Positions 34,677 to 42,471 of a stretch of DNA of 64,000 bases are shown here, in pieces. The notes below the pieces were generated by a model, which saw only the letters and a program-made list of their open reading frames with translations, was not told the DNA's origin and did not search any database. This DNA comes from Igneacidithiobacillus copahuensis (GTDB lineage Bacteria; Pseudomonadota; Gammaproteobacteria; Acidithiobacillales; Acidithiobacillaceae). The position numbers were made by a program, and so were the translations under genes. Numbering within the stretch: the stretch's first letter is position 1; the number at the start of each line of letters is the position of its first letter. Where the stretch lies: the NCBI RefSeq assembly GCF_018854015.1, contig NZ_JAAXYO010000152.1, positions 33,550 through 97,549 of the forward strand. The letters are read 5' to 3'.

Positions 34677-36023
34677 ATGGCGGCAATACTCGCACTCGTT
34701 GGTCGCCCCAATGTCGGTAAATCCACGCTATTCAACCGGCTGACCCGTACCCGGGAGGCGCTGGTCGCAGACATGCCCGGTTTTACCCGCGATCGCCATT
34801 ATGGGACGGCACGGCACCAAGAGCGGGATTACCTGGTTATCGATACCGGTGGTTTCGAGCCGGAAGAGCGCGAGGGACTGGTCGCTGCCATGGCCCTTCA
34901 GACGCGGCAGGCCATTGCCGAGGCCGATGTCCTCCTGTTCCTGGTCGATGCCAAAGAGGGGCTGGCTGGCCAGGACGAGGAAATCGCCCGGGAATTGCGG
35001 CGCAGCGGTAAGCCGGTACTACTGCTGGTCAACAAAATGGATGTGCGGCATGCCGTGGCAGAGTTGCCGGAATTCCACCGCCTCGGACTGGGAACACCCA
35101 TCACCCTCTCCGCAGCCCACGGTCACGGGATGGAACAGCTATGGACCGCCATTTCTGCCCTGCTAGCCGAGGCACCGACGGGAGCCGAAACGTCGAGTGA
35201 ACTGGAGGACGGCCCAGCCATTGCGGTGCTGGGACGTCCGAATGTCGGAAAATCCACCCTGGTCAACGCCATGTTGGGGGAAAAAAGGGTTATCGTTTTC
35301 GATCAGCCGGGAACCACCCGCGACAGCATCCGCATTCCCTATGAACGTGCGGGACGGCGCTACGTAATGATCGACACTGCTGGCGTGCGACGGCGCGCGC
35401 GGGTAGGAGAGGGGTTGGAGAAGCTGACCGTGCTGAAGACGCTCGCAGCCCTGCGTGAGGCGGACGTAGTGCTGATGGTCATGGACGCGCATGCTGGTGT
35501 CAGTGATCAGGATGCGCATCTGGTGGGTGTCGCGGTAGAACTTGGCCGCCCGATCGTTCTGGTACTGAATAAGTGGGATGGTTTGGAGGTGCGCGCGCGC
35601 GAGCGCATCAAGGACGAGCTGGAACGACGGCTGGCCTTTCTCCGCTACGCGCCGTTTCACAGCATTTCGGCCCTGCATGGCAGCGGCGTCGGAGAGTTGT
35701 ACCGCAGCATCGACAAACTATGGCAAAACAGTCAGCGACATTTTTCCACTGGCGAACTCAACCGCCTGCTGGAGGATATCGTCAGCGGCCATCAGCCACC
35801 GCTGGTCGCGGGTCGACGGATCAAACTGCGCTATTGCCACCAGGGTGGTACCCAGCCAATCACACTGGTCTTTCACGGCAATCAGCTCGACCGCCTGCCT
35901 GGGGCCTACAAGCGCTATCTGGAGACGGCATTTCGCACGGCGCTGAAACTGGATGGGGTCCCCCTCCGTCTGCTCTTTCGTCAGGGGGAGAATCCCTATG
36001 CCAGCCGTGGAGCACGCGCATGA
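34677..36023 (+). CDS. der: GTPase Der (EngA), ribosome assembly
   Basis: A 448-residue GTPase with two tandem G domains, each with its own P-loop (GRPNVGKS at residues 8-15 and again near 184) and its own switch (DTGGF, DTAGV) and base-recognition motif (NKMD, NKWD). A C-terminal KH-like domain follows (~355-435: PPLVAGRRIKLRYCHQGG). Der acts late in 50S subunit maturation. It starts five bases after bamB and overlaps the small membrane-protein gene that follows. Confidence 0.97.
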   Translation: MAAILALVGRPNVGKSTLFNRLTRTREALVADMPGFTRDRHYGTARHQERDYLVIDTGGFEPEEREGLVAAMALQTRQAIAEADVLLFLVDAKEGLAGQDEEIARELRRSGKPVLLLVNKMDVRHAVAELPEFHRLGLGTPITLSAAHGHGMEQLWTAISALLAEAPTGAETSSELEDGPAIAVLGRPNVGKSTLVNAMLGEKRVIVFDQPGTTRDSIRIPYERAGRRYVMIDTAGVRRRARVGEGLEKLTVLKTLAALREADVVLMVMDAHAGVSDQDAHLVGVAVELGRPIVLVLNKWDGLEVRARERIKDELERRLAFLRYAPFHSISALHGSGVGELYRSIDKLWQNSQRHFSTGELNRLLEDIVSGHQPPLVAGRRIKLRYCHQGGTQPITLVFHGNQLDRLPGAYKRYLETAFRTALKLDGVPLRLLFRQGENPYASRGARA

Positions 36024-36430
36024 ACCTCTCCTCATCCTATCGTTGGTGGCTACCCGCCGGGATTCTCTACGCCGCCTTCTTGTTGCAACACTTTTTCAGC
36101 ATCCTGCAACTGCCGGCGTGGCATTGGGGGCTGGCAATCGCCTATGCCTTGTGGGCCGCCCTGGCTCTGGGCGCTATTGCCCGCAGCTGGCCGAAACTCA
36201 CGCCCTACGGCTGGCGACCGCTGGTGATTTTTCTGGGCGCGATTCTCTCGGCGATCGACATATTCGCCGGGCCAGGGCCGGCCTCGGCGCAACGTATAGA
36301 CACGTGGATGACAGCGCTGATCGGGATCGCCATTGTTTCGATTCTGGCGCGCTTCACGCCGCGAAAGTGGAGCAAGCTCTGGTTTGGGCAGGAGGTGCAA
36401 CCTGGATCTCGTCCTTATTCGTCACGCTGA
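36020..36430 (+). CDS. Small four-helix membrane protein of unknown function
   Basis: A 136-residue protein I do not recognise. It shows four hydrophobic segments (about residues 10-28, 36-56, 66-84 and 96-112) rich in Trp, Leu and Ala, and a basic C-terminus, suggesting an inner-membrane protein with both ends inside. Its ATG overlaps the der stop (ATGA), so it is probably translated from the der message. The same frame is open far upstream inside der, but that part is shadow coding. The end overlaps the sixA start region by 29 bases. Confidence 0.6.
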   Translation: MNLSSSYRWWLPAGILYAAFLLQHFFSILQLPAWHWGLAIAYALWAALALGAIARSWPKLTPYGWRPLVIFLGAILSAIDIFAGPGPASAQRIDTWMTALIGIAIVSILARFTPRKWSKLWFGQEVQPGSRPYSSR

Positions 36431-36887
36431 AGCCGAAGAGCATAGTGCCGATGACAGCGATGCCGGGCGCCGCTTGACCGCCCGCGGCGAAGCGCAGGCT
36501 GCCGTTGTCGCTGGGGCTCTGCGCCATTTCCACCTGCAAGACGCGGAAATCTGGTACAGCCCCAAAGTGCGTACACGGCAGACCGCAGCGGCGCTGCAGG
36601 CAGAGCTGCAGGCATCGGTGTATCGCGCTGAGGAGGCGCTCGTCACGGGCAACCTAGCCCAACTGCAGTTTGCCTGGCAGGAAGATCAGAGCAAGCAGGT
36701 GATTCTCGTTGGACACCAGCCGTTGCTTGGCGACTGGATAGCGCAACTGGCGGGCATCCACTTGCCGATAGCCAAGGCCAGTGTGACATTTTTGCGGGAA
36801 AATCCCTGCAGCGCACAGTTTCAGTTTCTCGGACATTTTCGCCCAGAGCTTTTCGCCGCCGCAAACTCTTCTGAAAAAAATCCGTAA
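36402..36887 (+). CDS. sixA: Phosphohistidine phosphatase SixA
   Basis: A 161-residue histidine phosphatase with the N-terminal LIRHAEAEEH motif (phospho-accepting His at residue 8), the SPKVRTRQTAAAL box and the second His in VGHQP. SixA removes phosphate from the histidine of phosphotransfer proteins. No ATG, GTG or TTG is well placed. The conserved N-terminal strand begins at CTG 36402, which has a strong AGGAGGTG sequence (36390-36397) ending four bases before it. TTG at 36384 would add six residues but has no good ribosome-binding site. The CTG start is an inference. Confidence 0.8.
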   Translation: MDLVLIRHAEAEEHSADDSDAGRRLTARGEAQAAVVAGALRHFHLQDAEIWYSPKVRTRQTAAALQAELQASVYRAEEALVTGNLAQLQFAWQEDQSKQVILVGHQPLLGDWIAQLAGIHLPIAKASVTFLRENPCSAQFQFLGHFRPELFAAANSSEKNP

Positions 36888-36968
36888 GCGTGCTAAGGTG
36901 TCTAGATGGGAGCGACTGATTCGCGCCCGTGTTCCATCATCTATCGTACGCTCGAAAGGAGATGACTT

Positions 36969-37346
36969 ATGTCGGAAAGTGAAGCCCCAGATCTCGTGAT
37001 TATCCTCATTACCGGGCCAGAGAATCCAAAGCGCTTGCCTTCGGCCTTTTTTCTGGCAGCGACTGCCGCTGCGGGGGAACAAAAGGTGGTGATGTACTTC
37101 ACCGGCCCGGCGACCGAGCTTCTCGCCAAGGGGAAAGCCGAGTCGATTTTCCCCATGCCCGGCGGCAAGAGTGTCGCCGACTTCATGAAGCTTGCGGAAG
37201 ACAATGATGTGCAGATCATTGGCTGTCTGCAGTCTCTGGAGTTGAATGGTATGACCAAGGGTGACCTGGCAAAAGAGATCCCACTGTTGAATCCCAGCGC
37301 TGCTCTGCCTACCCTGGGCGCTGCCGGCCGCGTTCTGACCTGGTAA
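36969..37346 (+). CDS. DsrE/DsrF-like sulfur-relay family protein
   Basis: A 125-residue protein with the DsrE-like alpha/beta fold. VIILITGPENPKRLPSAFFLA and the VVMYFTGPAT strand open it, and a single conserved Cys at residue 86 sits in the VQIIGCLQSLEL segment, where DsrE/TusD proteins carry their sulfur-accepting Cys. Members pass persulfide sulfur between proteins in sulfur oxidation or tRNA thiolation. Which partner it serves is not evident: no tusA, rhodanese or hdr gene is nearby. An AAAGGAG ribosome-binding site precedes the ATG. Confidence 0.75.
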   Translation: MSESEAPDLVIILITGPENPKRLPSAFFLAATAAAGEQKVVMYFTGPATELLAKGKAESIFPMPGGKSVADFMKLAEDNDVQIIGCLQSLELNGMTKGDLAKEIPLLNPSAALPTLGAAGRVLTW

Positions 37347-37352
37347 CTTGCA

Positions 37353-37373
37353 GTGCCCGCGAATTGCGGGCAC
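37353..37373 (+). terminator. Hairpin after the DsrE-like gene
   Basis: GTGCCCGC and GCGGGCAC pair perfectly around GAATT, six bases after the stop. No T run follows, so it may terminate poorly or only stabilise the upstream message. Confidence 0.45.
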
Positions 37374-37432
37374 AGCTGCATCCATTCGGGAACTGTCTGC
37401 GTAGTTACGGACAGGATCAAGACGGAGCAAGC

Positions 37433-38008
37433 ATGACGGCTTCCCGAATCGTAGAAAAATCGCAAACGATATCGTATCCGCGCGGAGCGCGCGTCTTGCA
37501 CTTGGGGCTCGTTCTACTTTTCAGCTTCGAGTTGCTCAACTCAATTCTTGCCCTCTGGTTCCAACATTTTTCCCTGTTTCAGTGGCATATCCTGGTGGGT
37601 ATTGTCCTGTCTTTCTGGCTGACGCTCTCCTGGATTGTCTATGGTTCGACGTCTTGGGGTCGACAGTTGTTGTATGTGTGGTACTGGCCGGGAAATATTC
37701 CCGCCATCTTTTCTGATGTCGGCAGACTGTTGCGTGGTCAGCTTCCTGGACATGGCCCCCAACCGGGGCTCTCCTCCTGGTGGCAGGGAATGTTTTTCTT
37801 GCTCGTCAGCTGGGTCAATTATGCCGGACTGGCTGCCTGGCTGACCATGCAGGGTTATCTTGGCATTCCCGATTTGACCCATATCGGGCTCAGTTCAATG
37901 CGGCTCGGTACCCCCATCTTGTTGTACTTCTGGCTGGGTCACGTGGGCATGGCTCTGTATCATGCCGCGCGGCGGCAGCCATTATGGTCCATATTCGCAC
38001 TTTGGTAA
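37433..38008 (+). CDS. Four-helix membrane cytochrome b (b561/YedZ-type), electron partner
   Basis: A 191-residue integral membrane protein with four hydrophobic helices (about 22-42, 49-70, 118-138 and 157-178). Histidines at 23, 52, 170 and 177 lie in or at the ends of helices and could ligate one or two b hemes, as in the b561/hydrogenase-type cytochromes. The next gene, 12 bases on, encodes a Tat-exported molybdopterin oxidoreductase, so this is probably its quinone-linked membrane partner. Heme binding is inferred from fold and histidine placement. Confidence 0.65.
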   Translation: MTASRIVEKSQTISYPRGARVLHLGLVLLFSFELLNSILALWFQHFSLFQWHILVGIVLSFWLTLSWIVYGSTSWGRQLLYVWYWPGNIPAIFSDVGRLLRGQLPGHGPQPGLSSWWQGMFFLLVSWVNYAGLAAWLTMQGYLGIPDLTHIGLSSMRLGTPILLYFWLGHVGMALYHAARRQPLWSIFALW

Positions 38009-38020
38009 GGGAGAAAAGAA

Positions 38021-38656
38021 ATGCAACGTCGAGATTTTCTTCTGCGCGGTGCCGGGTTTGTAGGCGGAATGGCTGGTGGACTCCTCCTACCTGCCTGGGC
38101 ACGTGCCAACGCGATCCCCGTCTTTCCCGAGTATTACACCTATGCTGGGTTCTATCCCAAAATCGATCCGCAACAGTATCAACTGCGATGTGGAGGACTC
38201 ATTGGGAAGCCGCGCAGTTTTACCCTTGCCGAGTTGTATCAGCAAAGCGTTCAGCCCGAAGTGTATACCTTTCATTGCGTCACCGGCTGGACCGTGGCAA
38301 ACGTGCATTGGCGAGGCATCCAGCTGGCCGACTTTCTCACCGAATTGCAGCCGCTGGACTCTGCACGCTTCGTTGTCTTCCATAGTGCCGATGGTGTGTA
38401 CGTCGATAGTCTGAGCCTGGATCAGGCGCGGGCACCTGGGGTCCTCCTCGCGACGCATATCGCGGGACAGTCGCTGCTGCGCAAAGGGGGCTATCCGTTG
38501 CGTTTGCTGGTACCCCAGATGTATGGCTACAAGAGCGTCAAGTGGGTGAATCGTATTGATTTGACTGCCGAGAGACCCGAGGGCACCTGGGAGCGGGATG
38601 GGTATTCGAGTAACGCCTATATCAAGAAAGGCTTCAGTTGGCGCGATCTCCTCTAG
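38021..38656 (+). CDS. Tat-exported molybdopterin oxidoreductase (sulfite oxidase fold)
   Basis: A 211-residue protein. The N-terminus has a twin-arginine signal (RRDFLLRG) with a hydrophobic core ending AWARA. The mature part has the oxidoreductase molybdopterin-binding domain: RCGGLIGKPRSFTL, YTFHCVTGW with the probable molybdenum-ligand Cys 86, WRGIQL, and PLRLLVPQMYGYKSVKWV. It is shorter than SorA/SoxC and closer in size to YedY/MsrP-like enzymes. It should act in the periplasm with the cytochrome b before it. The substrate (methionine sulfoxide, sulfite or another sulfur compound) cannot be read from the sequence. Confidence 0.8.
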   Translation: MQRRDFLLRGAGFVGGMAGGLLLPAWARANAIPVFPEYYTYAGFYPKIDPQQYQLRCGGLIGKPRSFTLAELYQQSVQPEVYTFHCVTGWTVANVHWRGIQLADFLTELQPLDSARFVVFHSADGVYVDSLSLDQARAPGVLLATHIAGQSLLRKGGYPLRLLVPQMYGYKSVKWVNRIDLTAERPEGTWERDGYSSNAYIKKGFSWRDLL

Positions 38657-38672
38657 CATCACGTGAAGTCGA

Positions 38673-38728
38673 GTGTCACAAAAGTGTCATAAAAAGTTCA
38701 TGATAGTGTCATGAACTTTCGGTATGAT
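38673..38728 (+). promoter_or_regulatory. Pho box and -10 element of the pst operon
   Basis: Four consecutive 11-bp units start at 38673, 38684, 38695 and 38706. Three contain GTGTCA and the third is degenerate (AGTTCA). This is the tandem direct-repeat layout of PhoB binding sites (xTGTCA plus a short AT-rich spacer). The last unit ends 6 bases before TATGAT (38723-38728), a good -10, with no separate -35, as in PhoB-activated promoters. It lies 80 bases before pstS. Confidence 0.85.
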
Positions 38729-38807
38729 TAGCAGCGCATAGGGATTTCCGATAGTGAAGTCCCCTACATGCTGCAGTGATTTTGATAACGCCATCTTCGG
38801 AGGTTTT

Positions 38808-39893
38808 ATGTTGCCAGGTTTTAAGAAGACCGTCGCCCACGCCATGAAGGGCGCCGTTGTTGCGTCCCTCCTCGGCCTTGCTGCCACCGCCGCTACGCCC
38901 GCTGTTGCGGCTCCGCAGGTCAGTCTGCTGGAGACCGGTTCCACCCTGTTGTACCCCCTGTTCAACCTGTGGGTGCCGGAATACACCAAGATGCACCCCA
39001 ACGTGAAAATCACCACCCAGGGTACCGGTAGCGGCACGGGTATTGCTCAATCCATCTCTGGTGTGGCCCAGATCGGTGCTTCCGACGCCTACATGTCAGA
39101 TGCCCAGGTGAAGATGCATCCGATGTTGAACATCCCCCTGGCCATCTCCATCCAGATGATCAACTATAACCTGCCGGGTCTGAACAACAAGCATATCAAG
39201 CTCTCCGGACCGGTGCTGGCGGGCATCTATTCCGGCAAGATCACCAACTGGGACGATCCTGAGATCGCCAAGATGAATCCCGGCATCAAGCTGCCCAATC
39301 ACAAGATCATCCCGATCCATCGTACCGATGGTTCTGGTGACACCTTCATCTTCACCACCTATCTCTCCGACACCGATGCCACCTGGTCCAAGAGCGTTGG
39401 TTACAGTACCACGGTCAGCTGGCCGACCGTACAGGGCGGAATCGGCGCCGTTGGCAACCCCGGAATGGTCGAAGCCCTGAAGTCCACCCCCTATGGTGTG
39501 GCCTACATCGGCATCAGCTGGAAGGAGCCGGTCGAGAAGGCGGGTCTGGGCATCGCCATGCTGAAGAATCGTGACGGTAACTTTGTGTTGCCCACCGTGG
39601 CGAACGCGAAGGCGGCCGCCGGCGAAATGGTCAGCAAGACACCGGCCGATGAGCGGATCAGCCTGGTCTTCGCTCCGGGCAAGAACTCCTACCCGATCAT
39701 CAACTATGAATATGCCATCGTGAAGAAGCAGCAGCCGAACGCGGAAACCGCTGCGGCATTGAAGGACTTCCTCAACTGGGCGCTCGATCCCAAGGGTGGC
39801 AACGCCCCGCACTTCATGGAAAAGGTACACTTCGTACCGCTACCGGAGAGTGCTGTGGAGTTGTCCCGCAAGCAGGTTGCCGAGATTCAGTAA
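38808..39893 (+). CDS. pstS: Phosphate ABC transporter substrate-binding protein
   Basis: A 361-residue periplasmic phosphate-binding protein with a signal peptide (hydrophobic to ~residue 34, cleavage near AVAA). The LLETGSTLLYPLF opening, TTQGTGSGTGI and IGASDAYM segments correspond to the phosphate-binding loops of PstS, and IPIHRTDGSGDTFIFTTYL is the typical central box. The ATG at 38808 has GGAGG upstream. The Pho box in front predicts strong induction under phosphate starvation. A stem-loop separates it from pstC. Confidence 0.95.
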   Translation: MLPGFKKTVAHAMKGAVVASLLGLAATAATPAVAAPQVSLLETGSTLLYPLFNLWVPEYTKMHPNVKITTQGTGSGTGIAQSISGVAQIGASDAYMSDAQVKMHPMLNIPLAISIQMINYNLPGLNNKHIKLSGPVLAGIYSGKITNWDDPEIAKMNPGIKLPNHKIIPIHRTDGSGDTFIFTTYLSDTDATWSKSVGYSTTVSWPTVQGGIGAVGNPGMVEALKSTPYGVAYIGISWKEPVEKAGLGIAMLKNRDGNFVLPTVANAKAAAGEMVSKTPADERISLVFAPGKNSYPIINYEYAIVKKQQPNAETAAALKDFLNWALDPKGGNAPHFMEKVHFVPLPESAVELSRKQVAEIQ

Positions 39894-39906
39894 ATTTTCG
39901 GCCCTG

Positions 39907-39931
39907 GAGCCTGGGTCTGCGACCCAGGCTC
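39907..39931 (+). terminator. pstS-pstC intercistronic hairpin
   Basis: GAGCCTGGGT and ACCCAGGCTC form a perfect 10-bp stem around CTGCG, 13 bases after pstS. No T tract follows. Such a structure would favour high pstS mRNA over pstCA, fitting the greater need for binding protein. Confidence 0.55.
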
Positions 39932-40010
39932 TCCACAGAATGAACGACGCGGCCCTTTTGTCGGAAGTGCCGCGCGTTTATTATGAGGCCTGCTCCACCG
40001 GAGGGTGAAC

Positions 40011-40970
40011 ATGAAGGTTTCCGTCTTTCGCTTTGGATTGGTAGGCACGGCCAGCTTTCTGCCGTTATCACTTATCCTTCTCGTAGCTTTTCTGACGGCC
40101 TATTCCTGGCCTGCCATCCAATACAACGGCCTGCAATTTTTGTGGACTAACGATTGGAATCTTGGCAGTCTCTATGGCAATCCAGTGTCCATCCACGGCC
40201 AACAAGTCATGCCGGGGGCACGCTACGGGATCTGGTTTCTTGTCGTTGGCACCTTGGCCAGTTCCTTCCTTGCTCTTCTGTTTGCGCTTCCGATTGCGGT
40301 GGGAGCAGCGTATTTTCTCGTCGAGATGATGCCCAAGTGGCTCTCCGGGCCGCTCGCACTGCTGGTCGATTTGTTGGCGGCCATCCCCAGTGTGGTTTTC
40401 GGACTGTGGGGATATGTGTTGCTGATTCCCCTTTTGGGGCAGACAGTCTTTCCATGGATGACCCAGCACATTGGATTCATTCCTTATCTGGGAGGCAGCC
40501 CGGGCAGCGGTTATGGCTTGCTGACGACTGCCATCGTCCTGGCGTTCATGATCGTGCCGCTGATCTCAGCGACGATGCGCGAAGGTATCAGCGCCATCGA
40601 ACCTTCTCTCAAGGAAGCAGGCCTGGGTCTCGGTCTGAACCGTCTGGAGGTGCTGTGGAATATCATCCTGCCCAAACTCAAGACGACTCTGGTCGGCGTC
40701 TCTATTCTGGCCCTGGGACGTGCCCTCGGCGAAACCATGGCCGTCGTTATGGTCAGTGGTAACGCCCTTAACTATCTGCCAAACAACATCTATACCCCGA
40801 TTTCCACCATGGCAGCGTTTATCGTCTCGCAGTTGGAGAGTGCCCTGCAGGATCCCACCAACATGGCGGTGGAAGCCTTAGCGGAGATCGCTCTGGTGCT
40901 TCTCGTGCTTACTGTGATTGTCAATATCATTGCCCGTATGATCCTCTGGGGAGCGAAGGTGCGCTCATGA
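40011..40970 (+). CDS. pstC: Phosphate ABC transporter permease PstC
   Basis: A 319-residue inner-membrane permease with about six helices. A long periplasmic loop follows the first helix (NDWNLGSLYGNPVSIHG...), and AIPSVVFGLWGYVLLIPLL, the EAA loop (EPSLKEAGLGLGLNRLEVLWNIILP) and GRALGETMAVVMVSGN are typical PstC landmarks. The ATG at 40011 is correctly spaced from GGAGGG (40000-40005); GTG at 40005 overlaps that site. It overlaps pstA by four bases. Confidence 0.96.
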   Translation: MKVSVFRFGLVGTASFLPLSLILLVAFLTAYSWPAIQYNGLQFLWTNDWNLGSLYGNPVSIHGQQVMPGARYGIWFLVVGTLASSFLALLFALPIAVGAAYFLVEMMPKWLSGPLALLVDLLAAIPSVVFGLWGYVLLIPLLGQTVFPWMTQHIGFIPYLGGSPGSGYGLLTTAIVLAFMIVPLISATMREGISAIEPSLKEAGLGLGLNRLEVLWNIILPKLKTTLVGVSILALGRALGETMAVVMVSGNALNYLPNNIYTPISTMAAFIVSQLESALQDPTNMAVEALAEIALVLLVLTVIVNIIARMILWGAKVRS

Positions 40971-41881
40971 GTACATCCAATCTCACGACGTCCATGACCG
41001 CCAGTGTCGGTTCTAAACGCCGGCAAATTCGCGTTTCCTGGAAACGTCATCTCTTTCGTACCCTCGGTACCGCCTTTGTCTGGTTCAGTTTCGTCATTGT
41101 TGCCGTTGCTTTCCTGTCCATCATATTGGATGTATTCCTCAAGGCATTGCCCGGATTGAAGCTCAGTCTTCTGACCGAGGTGAGCAACGGGATGAGCGGT
41201 GGCCTGAAAAATGCCATCGAGGGTACCCTCGTTCTTTCTCTTGGTTCCCTGCTGATCTCGGCGCCCGTCGGCATTGCGGCGGGGATCTACCTGAGCGAGT
41301 TTGGTAGCGGTATCGCCGGCAAATCCCTGCGTTTTCTGTCCGATGTTCTGGTGGGCGTTCCATCTATCGTGTTGGGTTACGTGGGGTATATCACGATGGT
41401 GATCTATCTCGGTTGGCAGTTTTCCGTGGCGGCCGGCATCATTACCCTGAGTATCATGCTGTTGCCGTATATCGCCCGTACCACCGAGATGGCGCTGGGC
41501 AATATCCCGCAAGCCGTGCGAGAGGCGGGCTTTGGTATTGGCGCGGGCGAGGGCTCGGTGATTTTACGGATTCTTCTGCCCGGAGCCATGCCCGCGGTCA
41601 TGACGGGGCTGTTTTACGCGTTGGCCCTCTCGATGGGGGAGACGGCGCCGCTGATCTATACCGCTGGATGGTCTAACTATATGTGGAATGGACAGTTCAC
41701 CAACCAGCCGATCGGGTACTTGACCTACGTCATCTGGACCTTTATCAACGAGCCTTTTGAAGAGGCCCACATCCTTGCCTTTGCGGCAGCGTTTTTGATT
41801 ACCATGGTAGTACTGGGACTGATATTGCTCGGGCGTTGGCTGATGGTGCAGCAGTTGCGTAAGCGTGGCGCTTACCAATAA
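40967..41881 (+). CDS. pstA: Phosphate ABC transporter permease PstA
   Basis: A 304-residue permease partner of PstC. It has an extended basic N-terminus, then six hydrophobic helices, with PVGIAAGIYLSEFG, VLVGVPSIVLGYVGY, the EAA loop (PQAVREAGFGIGAGEGSVILRILLP) and ALSMGETAPLIYTAG. The ATPase gene pstB and regulator phoU, which normally follow, are absent; the next gene (maf) faces the other way 16 bases on. PstB must therefore be encoded elsewhere for this transporter to work. Confidence 0.96.
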   Translation: MSTSNLTTSMTASVGSKRRQIRVSWKRHLFRTLGTAFVWFSFVIVAVAFLSIILDVFLKALPGLKLSLLTEVSNGMSGGLKNAIEGTLVLSLGSLLISAPVGIAAGIYLSEFGSGIAGKSLRFLSDVLVGVPSIVLGYVGYITMVIYLGWQFSVAAGIITLSIMLLPYIARTTEMALGNIPQAVREAGFGIGAGEGSVILRILLPGAMPAVMTGLFYALALSMGETAPLIYTAGWSNYMWNGQFTNQPIGYLTYVIWTFINEPFEEAHILAFAAAFLITMVVLGLILLGRWLMVQQLRKRGAYQ

Positions 41882-41897
41882 AAGCTAGTTCGTCAGT

Positions 41898-42470
41898 TCA
41901 AGGAAGGGGAAACCCCGCCGCGCGCAACATGGCTGACAAGCGAATGAGGGGAAGGCCAATGATGGCATTGGGATCTTCTCCCTCCATGCGCTCGATCAGA
42001 CAAATACCCAGTCCTTCGGAGCGCAGGCTCCCAGCACAATCGAATGGTTGTTCTTTTTCGATGTAGCGAACAATTTCGTCTTCGCCAAATTTGCGCATCA
42101 ACACGTGGTAGGGAATCAATTCGGTCTGCGCGTCACCGGACGGACCCAGCAGACAGAGACCATTCAACAGCTCTACTTTTTGTCCCTGCATCATCTGTAA
42201 CTGAGCAAAGGCCTGTTCGGCAGAACCCGACTTGCCCAACAGGGCGCCGTCGCAACGTACCAGCTGGTCGGCGCCAATGACCCAGGCTTTCGGGTGTTGC
42301 TGCCAGATCGCGCGGGCCTTTTCATAGGCCAGGCGTTGTACGAGTGCCTCCGGTGCTTCCTGAGTCTTGCGGCTCTCATCAATCGCTGGCGACTGCCAGG
42401 TGAAGGGGATGCCCAATCGGGCGAGCAATTCCCGTCGGTAGGGACTGGAAGAGGCAAGGATGAGCTGCAT
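41898..42470 (-). CDS. maf: Maf family nucleotide pyrophosphatase
   Basis: A 190-residue Maf/YceF-like protein. LILASSSPYRRELLARLGIPF opens it, VIGADQLV carries the conserved Asp, and RFGEDEIVRYIEKEQPFDCAGSLRSEGLG, read as boxes, matches the YceF subgroup, which hydrolyses modified nucleotides such as m7GTP. The ATG (42468-42470 on the minus strand) lies one base from the ppc stop, so it is translated from the ppc message. The same frame is open further upstream inside ppc, but the family start is here. Confidence 0.93.
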   Translation of the reverse strand: MQLILASSSPYRRELLARLGIPFTWQSPAIDESRKTQEAPEALVQRLAYEKARAIWQQHPKAWVIGADQLVRCDGALLGKSGSAEQAFAQLQMMQGQKVELLNGLCLLGPSGDAQTELIPYHVLMRKFGEDEIVRYIEKEQPFDCAGSLRSEGLGICLIERMEGEDPNAIIGLPLIRLSAMLRAAGFPLP

Positions 42471-42471
42471 A

